In this document: one piece after another, positions 7,266 to 16,225 of the stretch
How positions within the stretch are numbered: position 1 is the stretch's first letter
How the letters are laid out: each line of letters starts with the position of its first letter
Virus record (IMG/VR): IMGVR_UViG_3300033148_005858
Location: 1-32,429 of that record
DNA from: a virus
DNA length: 32,429 bases
Reading direction: 5' to 3' (one strand)
Position numbers and translations under genes: made by a program
Notes under the pieces: generated by a model
The model's database searches: none
What the model saw: only the letters and a program-made list of their open reading frames with translations
Told to the model about the DNA's origin: nothing

Positions 7266-8333
7266 ATGGCTGATTTGTTCAAACACGTAATGGCCCGGGC
7301 CTACGACGAGCGGATGCTCGCCGTTCAGCCCATGTTCCTGCAGTCGCTGTTCGGCAAGAGCGACAGCGAACTGATCTTGTCCCAGACCGAGAAAGTCGAT
7401 ATCGACATCATACGGGACAATCGCAAGGTCGCCGTGGACGTGATCCGGGGCGGGGGTGTGGGAAACACCAATTTCAGCAACCGCTTTTCGGCGAAAGAAT
7501 ACACGCTGCCGCTGTACTGGGAGGAGGCACCGATCACCGCGTCGATGCTGAATAAGCGGCTGCCCGGACTCGACCCCTACCAGCCGGCCGACCGCATGGC
7601 AGCACTCGCCTATCATGCCTCGAAGATACAAGCCGAGCAGGCGATGAAAATCCGGCGCGCGATCGAGGCGATGGCCGCCGAGGCCCTGTTGAGCGGGACG
7701 GTGACGCTAAAAAACACCGACTCCCTGGATTTCTCCCGCAAGGTCGCGCATACGGTTGTACCGGGCACTAAATGGGATTCAACCGGCAACCCGATTACCG
7801 ATATCCGCGCGCTCTGCGATGTGATTTTCCAGAACGGCAAGATGAAACCGGATACCCTGATCTTCGGTGGCGCCGCCTGGGATTCTTTCATCGGCAACAG
7901 CAACGTCACGAGCTATCTGGACAAGCGCCGCATCGAACCCGGTCGGGTAAGCCCCACCGAGGTATTGAGCGGGGCCACGTTCCAGGGCCGGGTGTGGATC
8001 GGCGACTATCAGTTGGACTTGTATACCTACAACGAGTTTTACCTGGATGCCTCCGATACCGCGACCCCCTACGTGACCACCGACAGCGTGATCGTGATGA
8101 ACCGCAGCGCCTACTTGGTGAAGGCCTTCGGGGCGGTCGAGGTTCTGCCTGTTTTCCAGGACGAATACCGCCGCCTGGGAATGCCTGGGGTGCCGCAGTT
8201 CCAGCAGGGGCAGATCGTGCCCTTCGCCTACGAGAAACCGCCTGCCGCGCTGTATGCAGGGGTGCAGTCGGCTCCGGTGGTGATCCCGACAGCAATCGAC
8301 ACCGTTGGAGTATTCAACAACGTGGACACCTAA
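7266..8333 (+). CDS. Major capsid protein, gpE family
   Basis: 355 aa, close to lambda gpE in length and order of features. It opens with DLFKHVMARAYDERMLAVQP. Family-typical segments include NRFSAKEYTLPLYWEEAPIT, LIFGGAAWDSFIGN (about 199-212), GRVWIGDYQLDLYTYNEFY and VIVMNRSAYLVKAFGAVE. It builds the icosahedral shell. It follows the decoration gene by 11 bases, with GGAGG before its ATG. Confidence 0.95.
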   Translation: MADLFKHVMARAYDERMLAVQPMFLQSLFGKSDSELILSQTEKVDIDIIRDNRKVAVDVIRGGGVGNTNFSNRFSAKEYTLPLYWEEAPITASMLNKRLPGLDPYQPADRMAALAYHASKIQAEQAMKIRRAIEAMAAEALLSGTVTLKNTDSLDFSRKVAHTVVPGTKWDSTGNPITDIRALCDVIFQNGKMKPDTLIFGGAAWDSFIGNSNVTSYLDKRRIEPGRVSPTEVLSGATFQGRVWIGDYQLDLYTYNEFYLDASDTATPYVTTDSVIVMNRSAYLVKAFGAVEVLPVFQDEYRRLGMPGVPQFQQGQIVPFAYEKPPAALYAGVQSAPVVIPTAIDTVGVFNNVDT

Positions 8334-8348
8334 GATTGGAGGTAGATC

Positions 8349-8645
8349 ATGGGCTATATCGTAGCAGAGGGTAGAGCCGTCACCCAAAACGGCAAGATGT
8401 TCGTGGCCGGGACCGAGTTCCCGGCCGAGGAGTTCGGTCTGTCCAGAAAACAGATCAATCAGCTCGTGGATGAAGGCGCGCTTGTGCCTGGAGGGAAGAA
8501 GGCCAAGGCCGAGGCCGGCGGCGGCCTGGAGGATCTGAGCAAGGCCGAGTTATTGGAGCAGGCCGAGGCCCTTGGCATCGAGGTGGCCGATCGCGCGACA
8601 AAGGCCGAGATCATCGCCTTGATCGAAGAGGCCAAGGCTGAGTGA
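8349..8645 (+). CDS. Head-associated protein with C-terminal HeH/SAP-like helix pair
   Basis: 98 aa, directly after the capsid gene, where lambda has gpFI. The N-terminal half (GYIVAEGRAVTQNGKMFVAGT) may form a small beta unit and contains a GLSRKQINQLVDEGAL helical stretch. The C-terminal part (about 60-95: LSKAELLEQAEALGIEVADR, then TKAEIIALIEEA) has the helix-extended loop-helix pattern of HeH/LEM or SAP domains, which often bind nucleic acid. It may act at head-tail joining or packaging. The strong GGAGG and the ATG at 8349 are clear. Confidence 0.7.
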   Translation: MGYIVAEGRAVTQNGKMFVAGTEFPAEEFGLSRKQINQLVDEGALVPGGKKAKAEAGGGLEDLSKAELLEQAEALGIEVADRATKAEIIALIEEAKAE

Positions 8646-8989
8646 ATCTCCGCCAACGGGCCGAGGCCGACAACGCCATAATCCTCGAGGATGATGAGCA
8701 CGGGTTCGGTGTAGCGATCACCTTCACCAGCCCGGATGCGTCGCAAACCGTGACGGTCAAGGGGCAATTCACCCGGATCTCCGTGGAGATTGACCCCGAG
8801 ACCGGCGCGATCGTCCGAGGAAGCAAGGCAGCGTTCACGGTCCGACTGAGCTCACTCGGTGGGGTGATCCCGGAGGACGGGTGGAAAGTGGAGTCAACCG
8901 ATATCACCGGCGCAGCATTCACCGGCTACTGCAACGACGTGCTCCCGGACCTGACATCCGGACGGCTAACGGTGCTGGCAAGGACTTGA
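8642..8989 (+). CDS. Head-tail joining protein, gpFII-like position
   Basis: 115 aa starting with GTG at 8642, which overlaps the preceding stop by four bases. It is predicted mostly beta (FGVAITFTSPDASQTVTVKG, FTRISVEIDPETGAI, AAFTVRLSSLGGV), and the C-terminus carries TSGRLTVLART. Size and place between the gpFI-like gene and the tail terminator-like gene fit a gpFII-type connector that closes the head and docks the tail. The relation to lambda FII is inferred from order and fold pattern. Confidence 0.6.
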   Translation: MNLRQRAEADNAIILEDDEHGFGVAITFTSPDASQTVTVKGQFTRISVEIDPETGAIVRGSKAAFTVRLSSLGGVIPEDGWKVESTDITGAAFTGYCNDVLPDLTSGRLTVLART

Positions 8990-8990
8990 G

Positions 8991-9578
8991 ATGCCTATTA
9001 TCGAAAAGGGTTTGTTCGACCTGATCGAGGACAGGATTGTCTCCGCTCTTGAGACGTTCCGCGATGAGCAGATTGCGATTGACCCAGCGGTTACATTCAG
9101 CATAGTCCAGCGGCAGCTCCGACCGTTCCAGGGCAAGAAAATGCCTGTGGTGAACGTATGGCTCGACGGGTTGAACCCGGAGGATGGGAGTAGGACCTAT
9201 CAGCAGGAGACGGTCACCTACCAGGTCGATTGCTATGCTAAAGGCATCGAGCAGACAGGGGCAACGCCCGTGTCCTCCGACAAAGACGCGATGGACCGGC
9301 TCTACTATCTGGCGATCCAGGTCAAGCACGGGCTATACCGGCTGATCAATGCTGATTACGGATTTCAGCCGGGGACCATCGCCCGCAAGCGCTGGCCTCG
9401 GTTCAGCCTGTTTCAAACCGACACCAAGATGCCGGAGGGGCAGATCGTGGGTGGGCGCTGGACGGTCGAGGTCGAGTATTCTTGGCAGCCGGAGGACATC
9501 GCTACTGTGGCCCTTGCCGAGCTCGCGGTCGAGGATTCACTCAAGGAGCGCTGGAAAACGCTCTACACATATCCATAG
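8991..9578 (+). CDS. Tail completion/terminator-like protein
   Basis: 195 aa immediately before the tail sheath, the position of tail terminator or completion proteins in Mu-like and P2-like phages. It has an N-terminal helix (LFDLIEDRIVSALETFRDEQ), a central strand VVNVWLDGLNPEDGS, and YQQETVTYQVDCYAKG, a typical segment of terminator folds. Late on comes GGRWTVEVEYSWQPED. It probably caps the tail tube or sheath and joins it to the head. No catalytic motif is seen. Confidence 0.6.
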   Translation: MPIIEKGLFDLIEDRIVSALETFRDEQIAIDPAVTFSIVQRQLRPFQGKKMPVVNVWLDGLNPEDGSRTYQQETVTYQVDCYAKGIEQTGATPVSSDKDAMDRLYYLAIQVKHGLYRLINADYGFQPGTIARKRWPRFSLFQTDTKMPEGQIVGGRWTVEVEYSWQPEDIATVALAELAVEDSLKERWKTLYTYP

Positions 9579-9591
9579 GAGGTAATACGCT

Positions 9592-11082
9592 ATGGGAGTT
9601 AATTTTGATTTCGTGCCTGCCGGTGCCGCGGCATCGGCGGTATTCATAGAGCAGGAGGCGATACGCGGCTCGTTGGGCTCGCTTCTGATCCCACAGCGGA
9701 TTGCTCTCCTGGGGCAGTACAACACGGGGAAAACGCCGAACGACAACGAGGCCGTCAATATCCTCTCGCCTGATCACGCGGCTGATTTGTTCGGCCAGGG
9801 CTCGATGTTGCACATGATGGCGGTTGCCGCGTTCAAGGGCAACGGCACCGTGCCGATCGATGCCTTCCCGGTTCCGGATGAGGGCGGAGCGGTGGCCGCA
9901 AGCGGAACGCTGACAGTCAGCGGGACCGCGACCAGCTCCGGGACGCTCGCCATCTACATCGCAGGCAAGCGGGTGGCTGTGGCCGTCGCCAAGGATGACG
10001 ATGCGAACACAATCGCAGCCGCGATCGACGCCGCGATCAACGCCAAGGCCGATCTGCCCGTGACGAGCGGTGTGGCGGCCGCAGTCGTGACGGTGACTTG
10101 CCGATGGAAAGGTCTATCGGGAAACGACATCACCATCAAAACCAACCTGGAGACATCCGATGCCGAGAACTCGCCCACAGGCGTAACGATAGAAATCGCG
10201 GACATGGCCTCCGGTGCCACCGACCCGAGCCTGGCAACAGCGCTTTCCAATTTCAACGACACCTGGTACACCTGGGTCGTCTGCCCGCTGAGTACGGATA
10301 CCGCACTCGACGAGCTGGAGGCGGCCGGGAATGCGCGGATCGCTCCGGGAGTCAAGCGGCCGTTTGCGGGGTTAGCCGGATACGTCGATACCCTGGCGAA
10401 CCTGCTCACGTTCCTGGATGCCCGCAATTCCGCCTGGACAACGCTCGTGCCGGTACATGGAAGCCCGAACCTGCCGCTTGAGATCGCGGCCTCCGCCGCA
10501 GGAGTATGCGCGGCAACCGCCCAGGCGACACCGGGCAGGCCCTATCGGACCTGCAAGCTCACCGATATCCGAGGCGGCTCCGGAGCCAATCTAACCTACG
10601 CACAACGGGATCAAGCGGTCAAAGCCGGCGGCAGCACCACCATGAAAGGCGCGGACGGGATTATCAGGATTGAGGACCTGGTAACGACCCGGACCAAGAA
10701 CGACCTGCAGGCCGATGACGACTCCTGGAGGTGGACGGAGACCATCGCGAATATCCAGGCGAAAATCTACTCAATCGACCAAATTTTCAGCGGCGACCCC
10801 TTCGCACAGGCAGTTGTCGTTGACGATGCCTCGGTAACCGGCGTTTCGTATGCAATCCGGCCCAAGACCTGCAAGGCGTTCGCAATCAGGTTGATAGACG
10901 AGCTCTGGGTGCCGAGGGCGCTGACCAAGGAACGGGATAGCGTGGTCAAGGGTATCGTGGCCGAGATCGACGGCGGCAACCCCGGAAGGATCAACGTATT
11001 GATCCCGGACGTGCTGGCGGCGGGCTTGAAGATCATCGCCGGTAAAATTGAGTGGAGCTTCACGGCTCCGGTAGGAGCATAG
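9592..11082 (+). CDS. Contractile tail sheath protein, Mu gpL-like
   Basis: 496 aa, the length of Mu-type sheath proteins. The N-terminus (VNFDFVPAGAAASAVFIEQE) is followed by QRIALLGQYNTGK. An Ala/Thr/Gly-rich insert at about 100-200 carries a VSGTATSSGTLAIYIAGKRV-like domain found in many sheaths. The conserved C-terminal half includes RGGSGANLTYAQRDQAVKAG, IIRIEDLVTTRTKND and SVVKGIVAEIDGG. Its presence makes the tail contractile. A strong GGAGG precedes the ATG by several bases. Confidence 0.93.
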   Translation: MGVNFDFVPAGAAASAVFIEQEAIRGSLGSLLIPQRIALLGQYNTGKTPNDNEAVNILSPDHAADLFGQGSMLHMMAVAAFKGNGTVPIDAFPVPDEGGAVAASGTLTVSGTATSSGTLAIYIAGKRVAVAVAKDDDANTIAAAIDAAINAKADLPVTSGVAAAVVTVTCRWKGLSGNDITIKTNLETSDAENSPTGVTIEIADMASGATDPSLATALSNFNDTWYTWVVCPLSTDTALDELEAAGNARIAPGVKRPFAGLAGYVDTLANLLTFLDARNSAWTTLVPVHGSPNLPLEIAASAAGVCAATAQATPGRPYRTCKLTDIRGGSGANLTYAQRDQAVKAGGSTTMKGADGIIRIEDLVTTRTKNDLQADDDSWRWTETIANIQAKIYSIDQIFSGDPFAQAVVVDDASVTGVSYAIRPKTCKAFAIRLIDELWVPRALTKERDSVVKGIVAEIDGGNPGRINVLIPDVLAAGLKIIAGKIEWSFTAPVGA

Positions 11083-11092
11083 GAGGTAGAGC

Positions 11093-11476
11093 ATGGGCGT
11101 GAGAGCGGGCGATATACGGCAGCTCACCATCAACGGACGTGAGTTCGACGTGAAGGGCGAGGATGCCAACGTCAATATCGACCTCGGAGGGTATGCCAAC
11201 GAGGTGGGCTTAAACGGCAACGGCACCGCGCACGTGGTACAGCGCCGGAAAGCAGCCGGATTCTCCGACTGCCCGGTATCGATTGACGACAGCCGGGAGG
11301 ATCTGGAGTTCCTTCAGGAAGTGGCCGATGGCGGCGAAGCCGTGCCGGTGACGATCACGCTGGCAAGCGGAGTGACTTACTCCGGATCACTTCTGCCCGT
11401 CGGGGATCTAGCCAAGGCGACCGGCGACGGCACGCTGTCCCTTGAGATGCGCGGCTCGAAGTTCGAGCAGATATAG
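11093..11476 (+). CDS. Tail tube protein, Mu gpM-like
   Basis: 127 aa directly after the sheath gene, as in Mu. It opens with AGDIRQLTINGREFDVKGED and has a central RKAAGFSDCPVSIDDSREDL. It closes with VTITLASGVTYSGSLLPVGD and GTLSLEMRGSKFEQI, the beta-rich pattern of tube proteins. It polymerises into the inner tube driven through the cell envelope when the sheath contracts. The GGAGG and ATG at 11093 fit the neighbours' pattern. Confidence 0.85.
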   Translation: MGVRAGDIRQLTINGREFDVKGEDANVNIDLGGYANEVGLNGNGTAHVVQRRKAAGFSDCPVSIDDSREDLEFLQEVADGGEAVPVTITLASGVTYSGSLLPVGDLAKATGDGTLSLEMRGSKFEQI

Positions 11477-11486
11477 AGGGGGTTGT

Positions 11487-11891
11487 ATGACTGAGGATGT
11501 AATCGCCGCTGAGGCGGCGGAGGAGGAACTGCGCAGGATCATCGACTTCTGGGAGGTTGACCCGGAGGGCGAGGCCTGGGAGGACGCGAAACCCCGTCTT
11601 CTTTTCGCCATGAGAAAAGGGCGGATCACGCTGGATGAGGAGGCGGAAGTCGTCAAGCTCGGGCTAGTGAAACCCATCGAAAAAGAAAACGGGGAGACGA
11701 TTTGCGAGCTGAATCTGCGAGAGCCGAGCGGCGGCGACCTTGAGGTCCTGGACAAGCATAAGGAAACCGAGACGATGGGAAAAATGCTGCATCTGGTATC
11801 GCGTATGTCCGGGCAACCTCTCGGCGTCATCAAGCGCATGGCTTCGCGGGACATCTCAACTCTGGCAAGCCTGGCCTCCCTTTTTTTCTAG
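11487..11891 (+). CDS. Tail assembly chaperone, short form (gp41/gpE-like)
   Basis: 134 aa from the ATG at 11487 (GAGGGGG just upstream); the earlier in-frame ATG at 11442 lies inside the tube gene and is unlikely. It has an acidic N-terminus, ICELNLREPSGGDLEVLD, and a helical end LVSRMSGQPLGVIKRMASRD, the pattern of the Mu gp41/P2 gpE tail chaperones. It probably coats the tape measure protein during tail assembly. The frame closes at TAG right after a seven-T run, which allows the longer product described next. Confidence 0.82.
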   Translation: MTEDVIAAEAAEEELRRIIDFWEVDPEGEAWEDAKPRLLFAMRKGRITLDEEAEVVKLGLVKPIEKENGETICELNLREPSGGDLEVLDKHKETETMGKMLHLVSRMSGQPLGVIKRMASRDISTLASLASLFF

Positions 11892-12052
11892 CAGGTGCGT
11901 CGCCCTCTGAGATGCTGTATAGCGTGGCGGCGCGGTTTCATTTCGGTGAGCACGAGCTGTGGAGTATGCCGGTATCGCGGCTGCGTTTCTGGTATGAAGG
12001 GCATAAGCAGATTGCAGAGGAAGAGCGAAAGGCGCTAACCCGTGGCAAATAA
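11487..12052 (+). CDS. Tail assembly chaperone, -1 frameshift product (E+E'-like)
   Basis: A -1 shift at T-TTT-TTC (11882-11888), just before the TAG at 11889-11891, would continue LAGASPSEMLYSVAARFHFG and end at TAA 12050-12052. This adds 54 residues, for a 188-aa fusion. The extension has no good start of its own and fills the only gap before the tape measure gene. P2 and many phages make such a chaperone pair by frameshifting, with a very similar TTTTTTG heptamer in P2. I see no strong hairpin downstream. The extension would bind the tape measure and recruit tube subunits. Confidence 0.8.
11882..11888 (+). promoter_or_regulatory. Slippery heptamer for -1 frameshift in tail chaperone
   Basis: In the zero frame the codons are CTT-TTT-TTC-TAG. 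Both tRNAs can re-pair after a one-base backward slip (TTT-TTT). The -1 frame is open for 55 codons, including its stop. The stop codon right after the slip site would favour pausing and shifting. Confidence 0.75.
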
Positions 12053-13505
12053 GTTTACGATTTTTACGCAGTTCAAGGCCCAGGACCAGATGACGCGGAC
12101 CGTCAAGCGCATGGACAAGGCAATGGGTAGCTTCAACCGCACCCTCGGCGTGATTAAGACCGCTCTCGTGGGTGGTATCGTCTATCGGGTCGGTAAGGGC
12201 TTTGTCGATGCTGCTGCGGATGTCGAGAAATACAAGACGACGCTCACCACCATGCTCGGATCGGTGGAAGCCGCCAACAAGCGCTTCGATGAGATGAGCC
12301 GCTTTGCCGCAAAAACACCCTTCGAGCTGGGAGAGGTCGTCGAGCTTGGCAATCAGCTGCAGGCGCTCGGGCGCTACAGTGTCGAGAACATGACGCTGCT
12401 CGGGGATATGGCCGCAGCTGCCGGCAAACCGGTCGACCAGGCAACGCGCGCCTTCGCCAAGCTCGCAAGCGGGCAGAAGGGCATCGCCGTCGATATGTTC
12501 CGGGATCTGCTGATCAGTACCGACGACTGGATCAAAGCCACGGGCAAGGGCATTACGAAATCCGGCTCGCTCATGGCGACGACCGAGGAGATGATCGCGG
12601 CGCTGCCGAAAATCCTGTCGGCGAAGGGCTTCTCGGGGATGATGGCGCAGCAGAGCAAGACGTGGAACGGATTCGTCAGCAACATGCAGGATAGTTTTAC
12701 CCGGATCAAGGCCGGTCTCGGCGAGGCGTTACTCGATCCGCTCAAGGATGTAGGGGCGATGATCTTGCAGGTCTCGGACCGGGTGCTTGCCTGGGTTAAC
12801 GCCAACAAGGAACTCATAGCCACCCGTTTTCGGCAATTCCTTGATGGCGTGAAAAAAACGCTTAAAGTCATCGGAGTACTCTGGAAGTCGGGAGTTATTC
12901 CCGCGATTCTGGCTGGTGTCGCTGCATTCAAAATTGCGACTTTTGCCGTCCAACTCTGGACGACAGCGCAGGCAATGCTCAACGCTGTCATGGCTGCCAA
13001 TCCTATCACTCTGATTATTATTGGAATCGCCGCTCTCGTCGCTGTCATTGTCCTACTCATCAAGAACTGGGATAAGGTAAAGGCGGCCGCCGTCAACGCC
13101 TTCCGCAAGATCAAGGACGCTATTTTCTCCGCACTGGACAACCCCATTGTACGGGCTATAGCAACGATTTTAGCCCCGTTCATCACGATCCCGCTCCTCA
13201 TCATAAAGAACTGGGACAAGGTGCGGGAGACGATTTTGAACGTCTGGGCGCGGATCAAAGAGCCCTTCCAGAAGATAGGGGATTTTTTCAGTAACGTTTT
13301 CGGTCGGGATAAGACCGCTGCAGCTGCAGGCGGTACTCCGATGTCTCCCAATTCCGGGCTGATCGAATCCCGGCGCATCGAGGAGCAGCGCAGCACTGTT
13401 GATATGTACTTTCACAATCCACCGGCGGGGACACGGATCCGGCAGCGGGGAACCGCTCCCGGCGTCAATCTCCGGCTTGGCACCGCAGGGAATCACCCGG
13501 GATGA
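12042..13505 (+). CDS. Tail tape measure protein
   Basis: 487 aa, starting at GTG 12042 inside the end of the chaperone extension. The N-terminal half shows MANKFTIFTQFKAQDQMTRT and KTALVGGIVYRVGKGFVDAA, then the conserved GSVEAANKRFDEMSRFAAKT and FELGEVVELGNQLQALGR segments of phage tape measures. Hydrophobic stretches lie at about 285-305 (IPAILAGVAAFKIATFAVQL), 318-342 (PITLIIIGIAALVAVIVLLI) and 370-390. These are typical of the part that enters the host membrane. It sets tail length; at roughly 1.5 angstrom per residue a tail near 70 nm would be expected (inference). Confidence 0.9.
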   Translation: MANKFTIFTQFKAQDQMTRTVKRMDKAMGSFNRTLGVIKTALVGGIVYRVGKGFVDAAADVEKYKTTLTTMLGSVEAANKRFDEMSRFAAKTPFELGEVVELGNQLQALGRYSVENMTLLGDMAAAAGKPVDQATRAFAKLASGQKGIAVDMFRDLLISTDDWIKATGKGITKSGSLMATTEEMIAALPKILSAKGFSGMMAQQSKTWNGFVSNMQDSFTRIKAGLGEALLDPLKDVGAMILQVSDRVLAWVNANKELIATRFRQFLDGVKKTLKVIGVLWKSGVIPAILAGVAAFKIATFAVQLWTTAQAMLNAVMAANPITLIIIGIAALVAVIVLLIKNWDKVKAAAVNAFRKIKDAIFSALDNPIVRAIATILAPFITIPLLIIKNWDKVRETILNVWARIKEPFQKIGDFFSNVFGRDKTAAAAGGTPMSPNSGLIESRRIEEQRSTVDMYFHNPPAGTRIRQRGTAPGVNLRLGTAGNHPG

Positions 13506-14713
13506 GTTACTTGGACCGCCTTCGCACGGGACGCTACACCTCGCCATCCGGCATCGAGTTTACGTTTCAATTCAACGAACTCAACCGCGCGGGTGCAAAA
13601 AAGGCGGCTGTCCACGAGTTCCCGCAGCAGGATGAGGCAGAGGTCCAGGATCTCGGCAACGCGGCCGTGCGCTTCGCTATGGAGCTGTTTTTTACTGGCG
13701 CCGATTATGACCAGGTAGCCGACTCCTTTTGGGAGGCCCTCGCCGAGAAAGGCCCGGCGAAGCTCCTGCATCCGCGGTGGGGCGATGTGCAGGTGCTCCC
13801 GCTGACCTACACCCAGGGCGAGGCGTTCGTAGACGGGATGCGGCGGGCCCGGTTTCAAATCGAGTTCGTCACAGCAGGTGCGGTCCACTACCCGATTACG
13901 ACCGAGAATGTCGAGGCTACCCTTTCAGAGCAGTTTGATGAGGCTCAGGACTCTGCGGCAGCCGCCCTCGGCGAGCAGCTCGACCCGCAGACTGCGGCGC
14001 AAGAGGCTGGGGCGAAATCGTCGATCACGGACGCGATCGACGATTTCGCCAAAGCCCTGCGCGGGGTGATCGCCAAGAACAAAGAGCTTGAGACCAAGTT
14101 CAACCGGCAGATAAAGGAGATCACCGACAACATCGACACCCTTATCCTCGACCCCGTGAGCCTGGGGCAATCGTATATCTCCTTGCTCCGGTTGCCCGCA
14201 CAGACTACGGGCAATATCAAGGGCAAGGTCCACGGCTACGGCCTCGCTCTAGGGGGTTTAGCTTCCAATGCGGCTGATGTAGTCCAGGGCGCGATGCAAT
14301 TCTTCCAGCGCCTTGCTCTTCTCCTCGGCATCTCCGAGGCCGTGCTCACCGGCGATCTTACTACCAGGGAGGAGGCTATTGACGTATCCGAGGCCCTGCG
14401 GGATGCCCTGGATACCGCGGTCTCCGGTGTGGAGACCATCGAGGGCAATGTAAGCGGGTATTCTGCGCCGCAGGATGCGCTCGCGCAGGCCAGGCAGATT
14501 GTATCGGCTGCCTCGGCGTTGATGCTCGAAATATCGTTCGGTCTAAAGACGGTGCGCTATCTCACCCTCGAAGGCGACCGCACGCCGCTTGACTTGGTGT
14601 ACGAGCTGTACGGCGATCTCAATCACCTGGAGGAGTTCGAGAGCCAAAACCGCCTCCAGGGTGATGATATCCTGCTGCTCCCCAGGGGCCGGGAGGTGGC
14701 CTACTATGCCTGA
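13502..14713 (+). CDS. DNA circularisation/baseplate protein, Mu gpN-like
   Basis: 403 aa. Residues 1-120 match the DNA_circ_N pattern of Mu gpN: MSYLDRLRTGRYTSPSGIEF, HEFPQQDEAEVQDLG and GDVQVLPLTYTQGEAFVDGM. The rest is a long helical region. The C-terminus ends in QGDDILLLPRGREVAYYA, resembling the short LysM-like end found in many family members. Members sit at the hub end of the tail; the name came from an early DNA-circularisation idea. It overlaps the tape measure stop by four bases. Confidence 0.88.
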   Translation: MSYLDRLRTGRYTSPSGIEFTFQFNELNRAGAKKAAVHEFPQQDEAEVQDLGNAAVRFAMELFFTGADYDQVADSFWEALAEKGPAKLLHPRWGDVQVLPLTYTQGEAFVDGMRRARFQIEFVTAGAVHYPITTENVEATLSEQFDEAQDSAAAALGEQLDPQTAAQEAGAKSSITDAIDDFAKALRGVIAKNKELETKFNRQIKEITDNIDTLILDPVSLGQSYISLLRLPAQTTGNIKGKVHGYGLALGGLASNAADVVQGAMQFFQRLALLLGISEAVLTGDLTTREEAIDVSEALRDALDTAVSGVETIEGNVSGYSAPQDALAQARQIVSAASALMLEISFGLKTVRYLTLEGDRTPLDLVYELYGDLNHLEEFESQNRLQGDDILLLPRGREVAYYA

Positions 14714-15734
14714 TGTTGTTGCCATCGACATAGCGGGGAAGCGCATCACCGGCTGGACCGGGGTAACGATTGAGCAGGCCATCGACAACTGCGCCGATGC
14801 CTTCTCCATCTCCGCACCCTTCGACCCGGAGCGTCAGGACCTGAGGGAGCGGTTCAAGCCCTTCGCCTATCGGCCCTGCAAGGTGTATATCGACGACGAG
14901 CTGATCATAACCGGGAACATTGAGAAAATCGAAGTCACTCAATCCGAATCCGGGCGAGTGCTCACGGTCCAAGGGCGGAACAAAACCGGTGTGCTCGTGG
15001 ACTGCTACATCGACGAGGTGGGCTATCAGTATGACGGCCTACGGCTTGCCGATGTGCTGATTAAACTCGTGCAGAAATATGGGATCGAGGTACACTATAA
15101 GAACAATACCAACCCGATCCCGGAATGCGCGGCCAGGCCCGGAGAGAAGATATTTGACTTCGCCGCGAAACTGGCCGAGAGCTTCGGATTATTTTTTTCC
15201 TCCGATGAGCAAGGGCGCCTTGTCCTGAGCTATCCGCCGAAAGCGTCCGAAATCCCTGTCGCTTCTATCGTGGCCGGAAAGAGCCCGTATCTCGGGGGCT
15301 CCGCCTCCTACGATGGGTCGATCCGGTTCTCCCGGTACAAGATAATCGCCTCCGATTATGGTGCGAAGCCCGAGGCTGACTGGGCCGACGATTCTGGCGT
15401 GCCGGTCTATCGCCACAGTGTCGAAACCATCGAGGGGGCGATTCCCGAAGAACGGCGACGCGCGGCCAGGCACAAGCGCGCTCTGGCCCTGGCCCGCTCT
15501 GCGAGCATCACCGTCTCCGTATCGGGGTGGCGGGATGCCAAGGGCGCGCTCTGGCAGAAGGGCTCGACGATAACCCTCCTTGCGCCTGCGCTCATGGTCT
15601 ACACCGAGACCCCGTTTGTCGTAGCCGGCGCGACGCTGCGACTTGATGAGGCAACCGGCCAGACAACAGAGCTGCGCCTGGTGTTGCCGCAGACTTTCCA
15701 AGATAAGATGCCGGAGGAGTACCCGTGGGATTGA
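14706..15734 (+). CDS. Baseplate hub protein, Mu gpP (gp44)-like
   Basis: 342 aa, starting at the ATG at 14706 within the end of the preceding gene; the earlier in-frame ATG at 14589 is a shadow of that gene. The N-terminus VVAIDIAGKRITGWTGVTIE, FSISAPFDPERQDL and VYIDDELIITGNIEKIE are the hallmarks of the gpP hub fold. It continues with CAARPGEKIFDFAAKLAESF and the C-terminal TPFVVAGATLRLDEATGQTT. The hub connects tube, spike and wedge proteins. Confidence 0.88.
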   Translation: MPDVVAIDIAGKRITGWTGVTIEQAIDNCADAFSISAPFDPERQDLRERFKPFAYRPCKVYIDDELIITGNIEKIEVTQSESGRVLTVQGRNKTGVLVDCYIDEVGYQYDGLRLADVLIKLVQKYGIEVHYKNNTNPIPECAARPGEKIFDFAAKLAESFGLFFSSDEQGRLVLSYPPKASEIPVASIVAGKSPYLGGSASYDGSIRFSRYKIIASDYGAKPEADWADDSGVPVYRHSVETIEGAIPEERRRAARHKRALALARSASITVSVSGWRDAKGALWQKGSTITLLAPALMVYTETPFVVAGATLRLDEATGQTTELRLVLPQTFQDKMPEEYPWD

Positions 15735-16225
15735 TGCGGCTTGCGAAAACGGCTCTCGCCCGCAAGGTCAATGCTCCCGGCGACTCCTACATCGCTCAGG
15801 CCGAGGGGATTGACGGCGATGTGCTGACCCCGGAGGTCTACGGCCTGCCCGGGGTCGTCTCCTGCGCACCGGACGGAACTATCGGCTTGTTCATCCCATT
15901 CTCTGGCCGGCGGGGCGTGGTGGTGGCAACGCACAACTACCAGGTCAAGATCGACGTGGCGCGGGGTGAGACAACGATCTATAGCACGACGGCAGACGGC
16001 AAAACCGTTAAGGCGCGCATCGACCTGGATGCATCGGGCAATATCAAGCTCAACGGTGACACAAAGCGCCTCGTTACCTACGCCGAGCTCAACACGGCGC
16101 TGCAGGCGCTGGTGACGGCGATCAACACGGCGTTTGCCTCCAAACTTGACGGCGGGGGCACGCCGGGCACGCTGAGCCTGGATATCTCGGCGGCTGAGAC
16201 GCAGACGATCAGGACGGGGGGATGA
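15725..16225 (+). CDS. Baseplate spike protein, Mu gp45-like
   Basis: 166 aa. GTG at 15725 is chosen because GGAGGAG lies six bases upstream; an ATG at 15734 is the alternative. It has an OB-fold-like middle (YGLPGVVSCAPDGTIGLFIP, GRRGVVVATHNYQVKIDV) and a C-terminal run (TADGKTVKARIDLDASGNIK) resembling the beta-helix of gp45 spikes. It would form the trimeric membrane-piercing tip. The last 30 residues are low-complexity and Gly/Thr-rich. The HxH metal-binding tip seen in some spikes is not evident. Confidence 0.8.
   Translation: MGLMRLAKTALARKVNAPGDSYIAQAEGIDGDVLTPEVYGLPGVVSCAPDGTIGLFIPFSGRRGVVVATHNYQVKIDVARGETTIYSTTADGKTVKARIDLDASGNIKLNGDTKRLVTYAELNTALQALVTAINTAFASKLDGGGTPGTLSLDISAAETQTIRTGG

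Noticed and set aside
12374-13396. 340-codon minus-strand frame opposite the tape measure gene
   Set aside because: Shadow of the tape measure coding frame; high-GC coding DNA often leaves the opposite strand open.
13399-13635. Extra small gene at the tape measure/gpN junction
   Set aside because: Lies across two strong coding frames and has no ribosome site.
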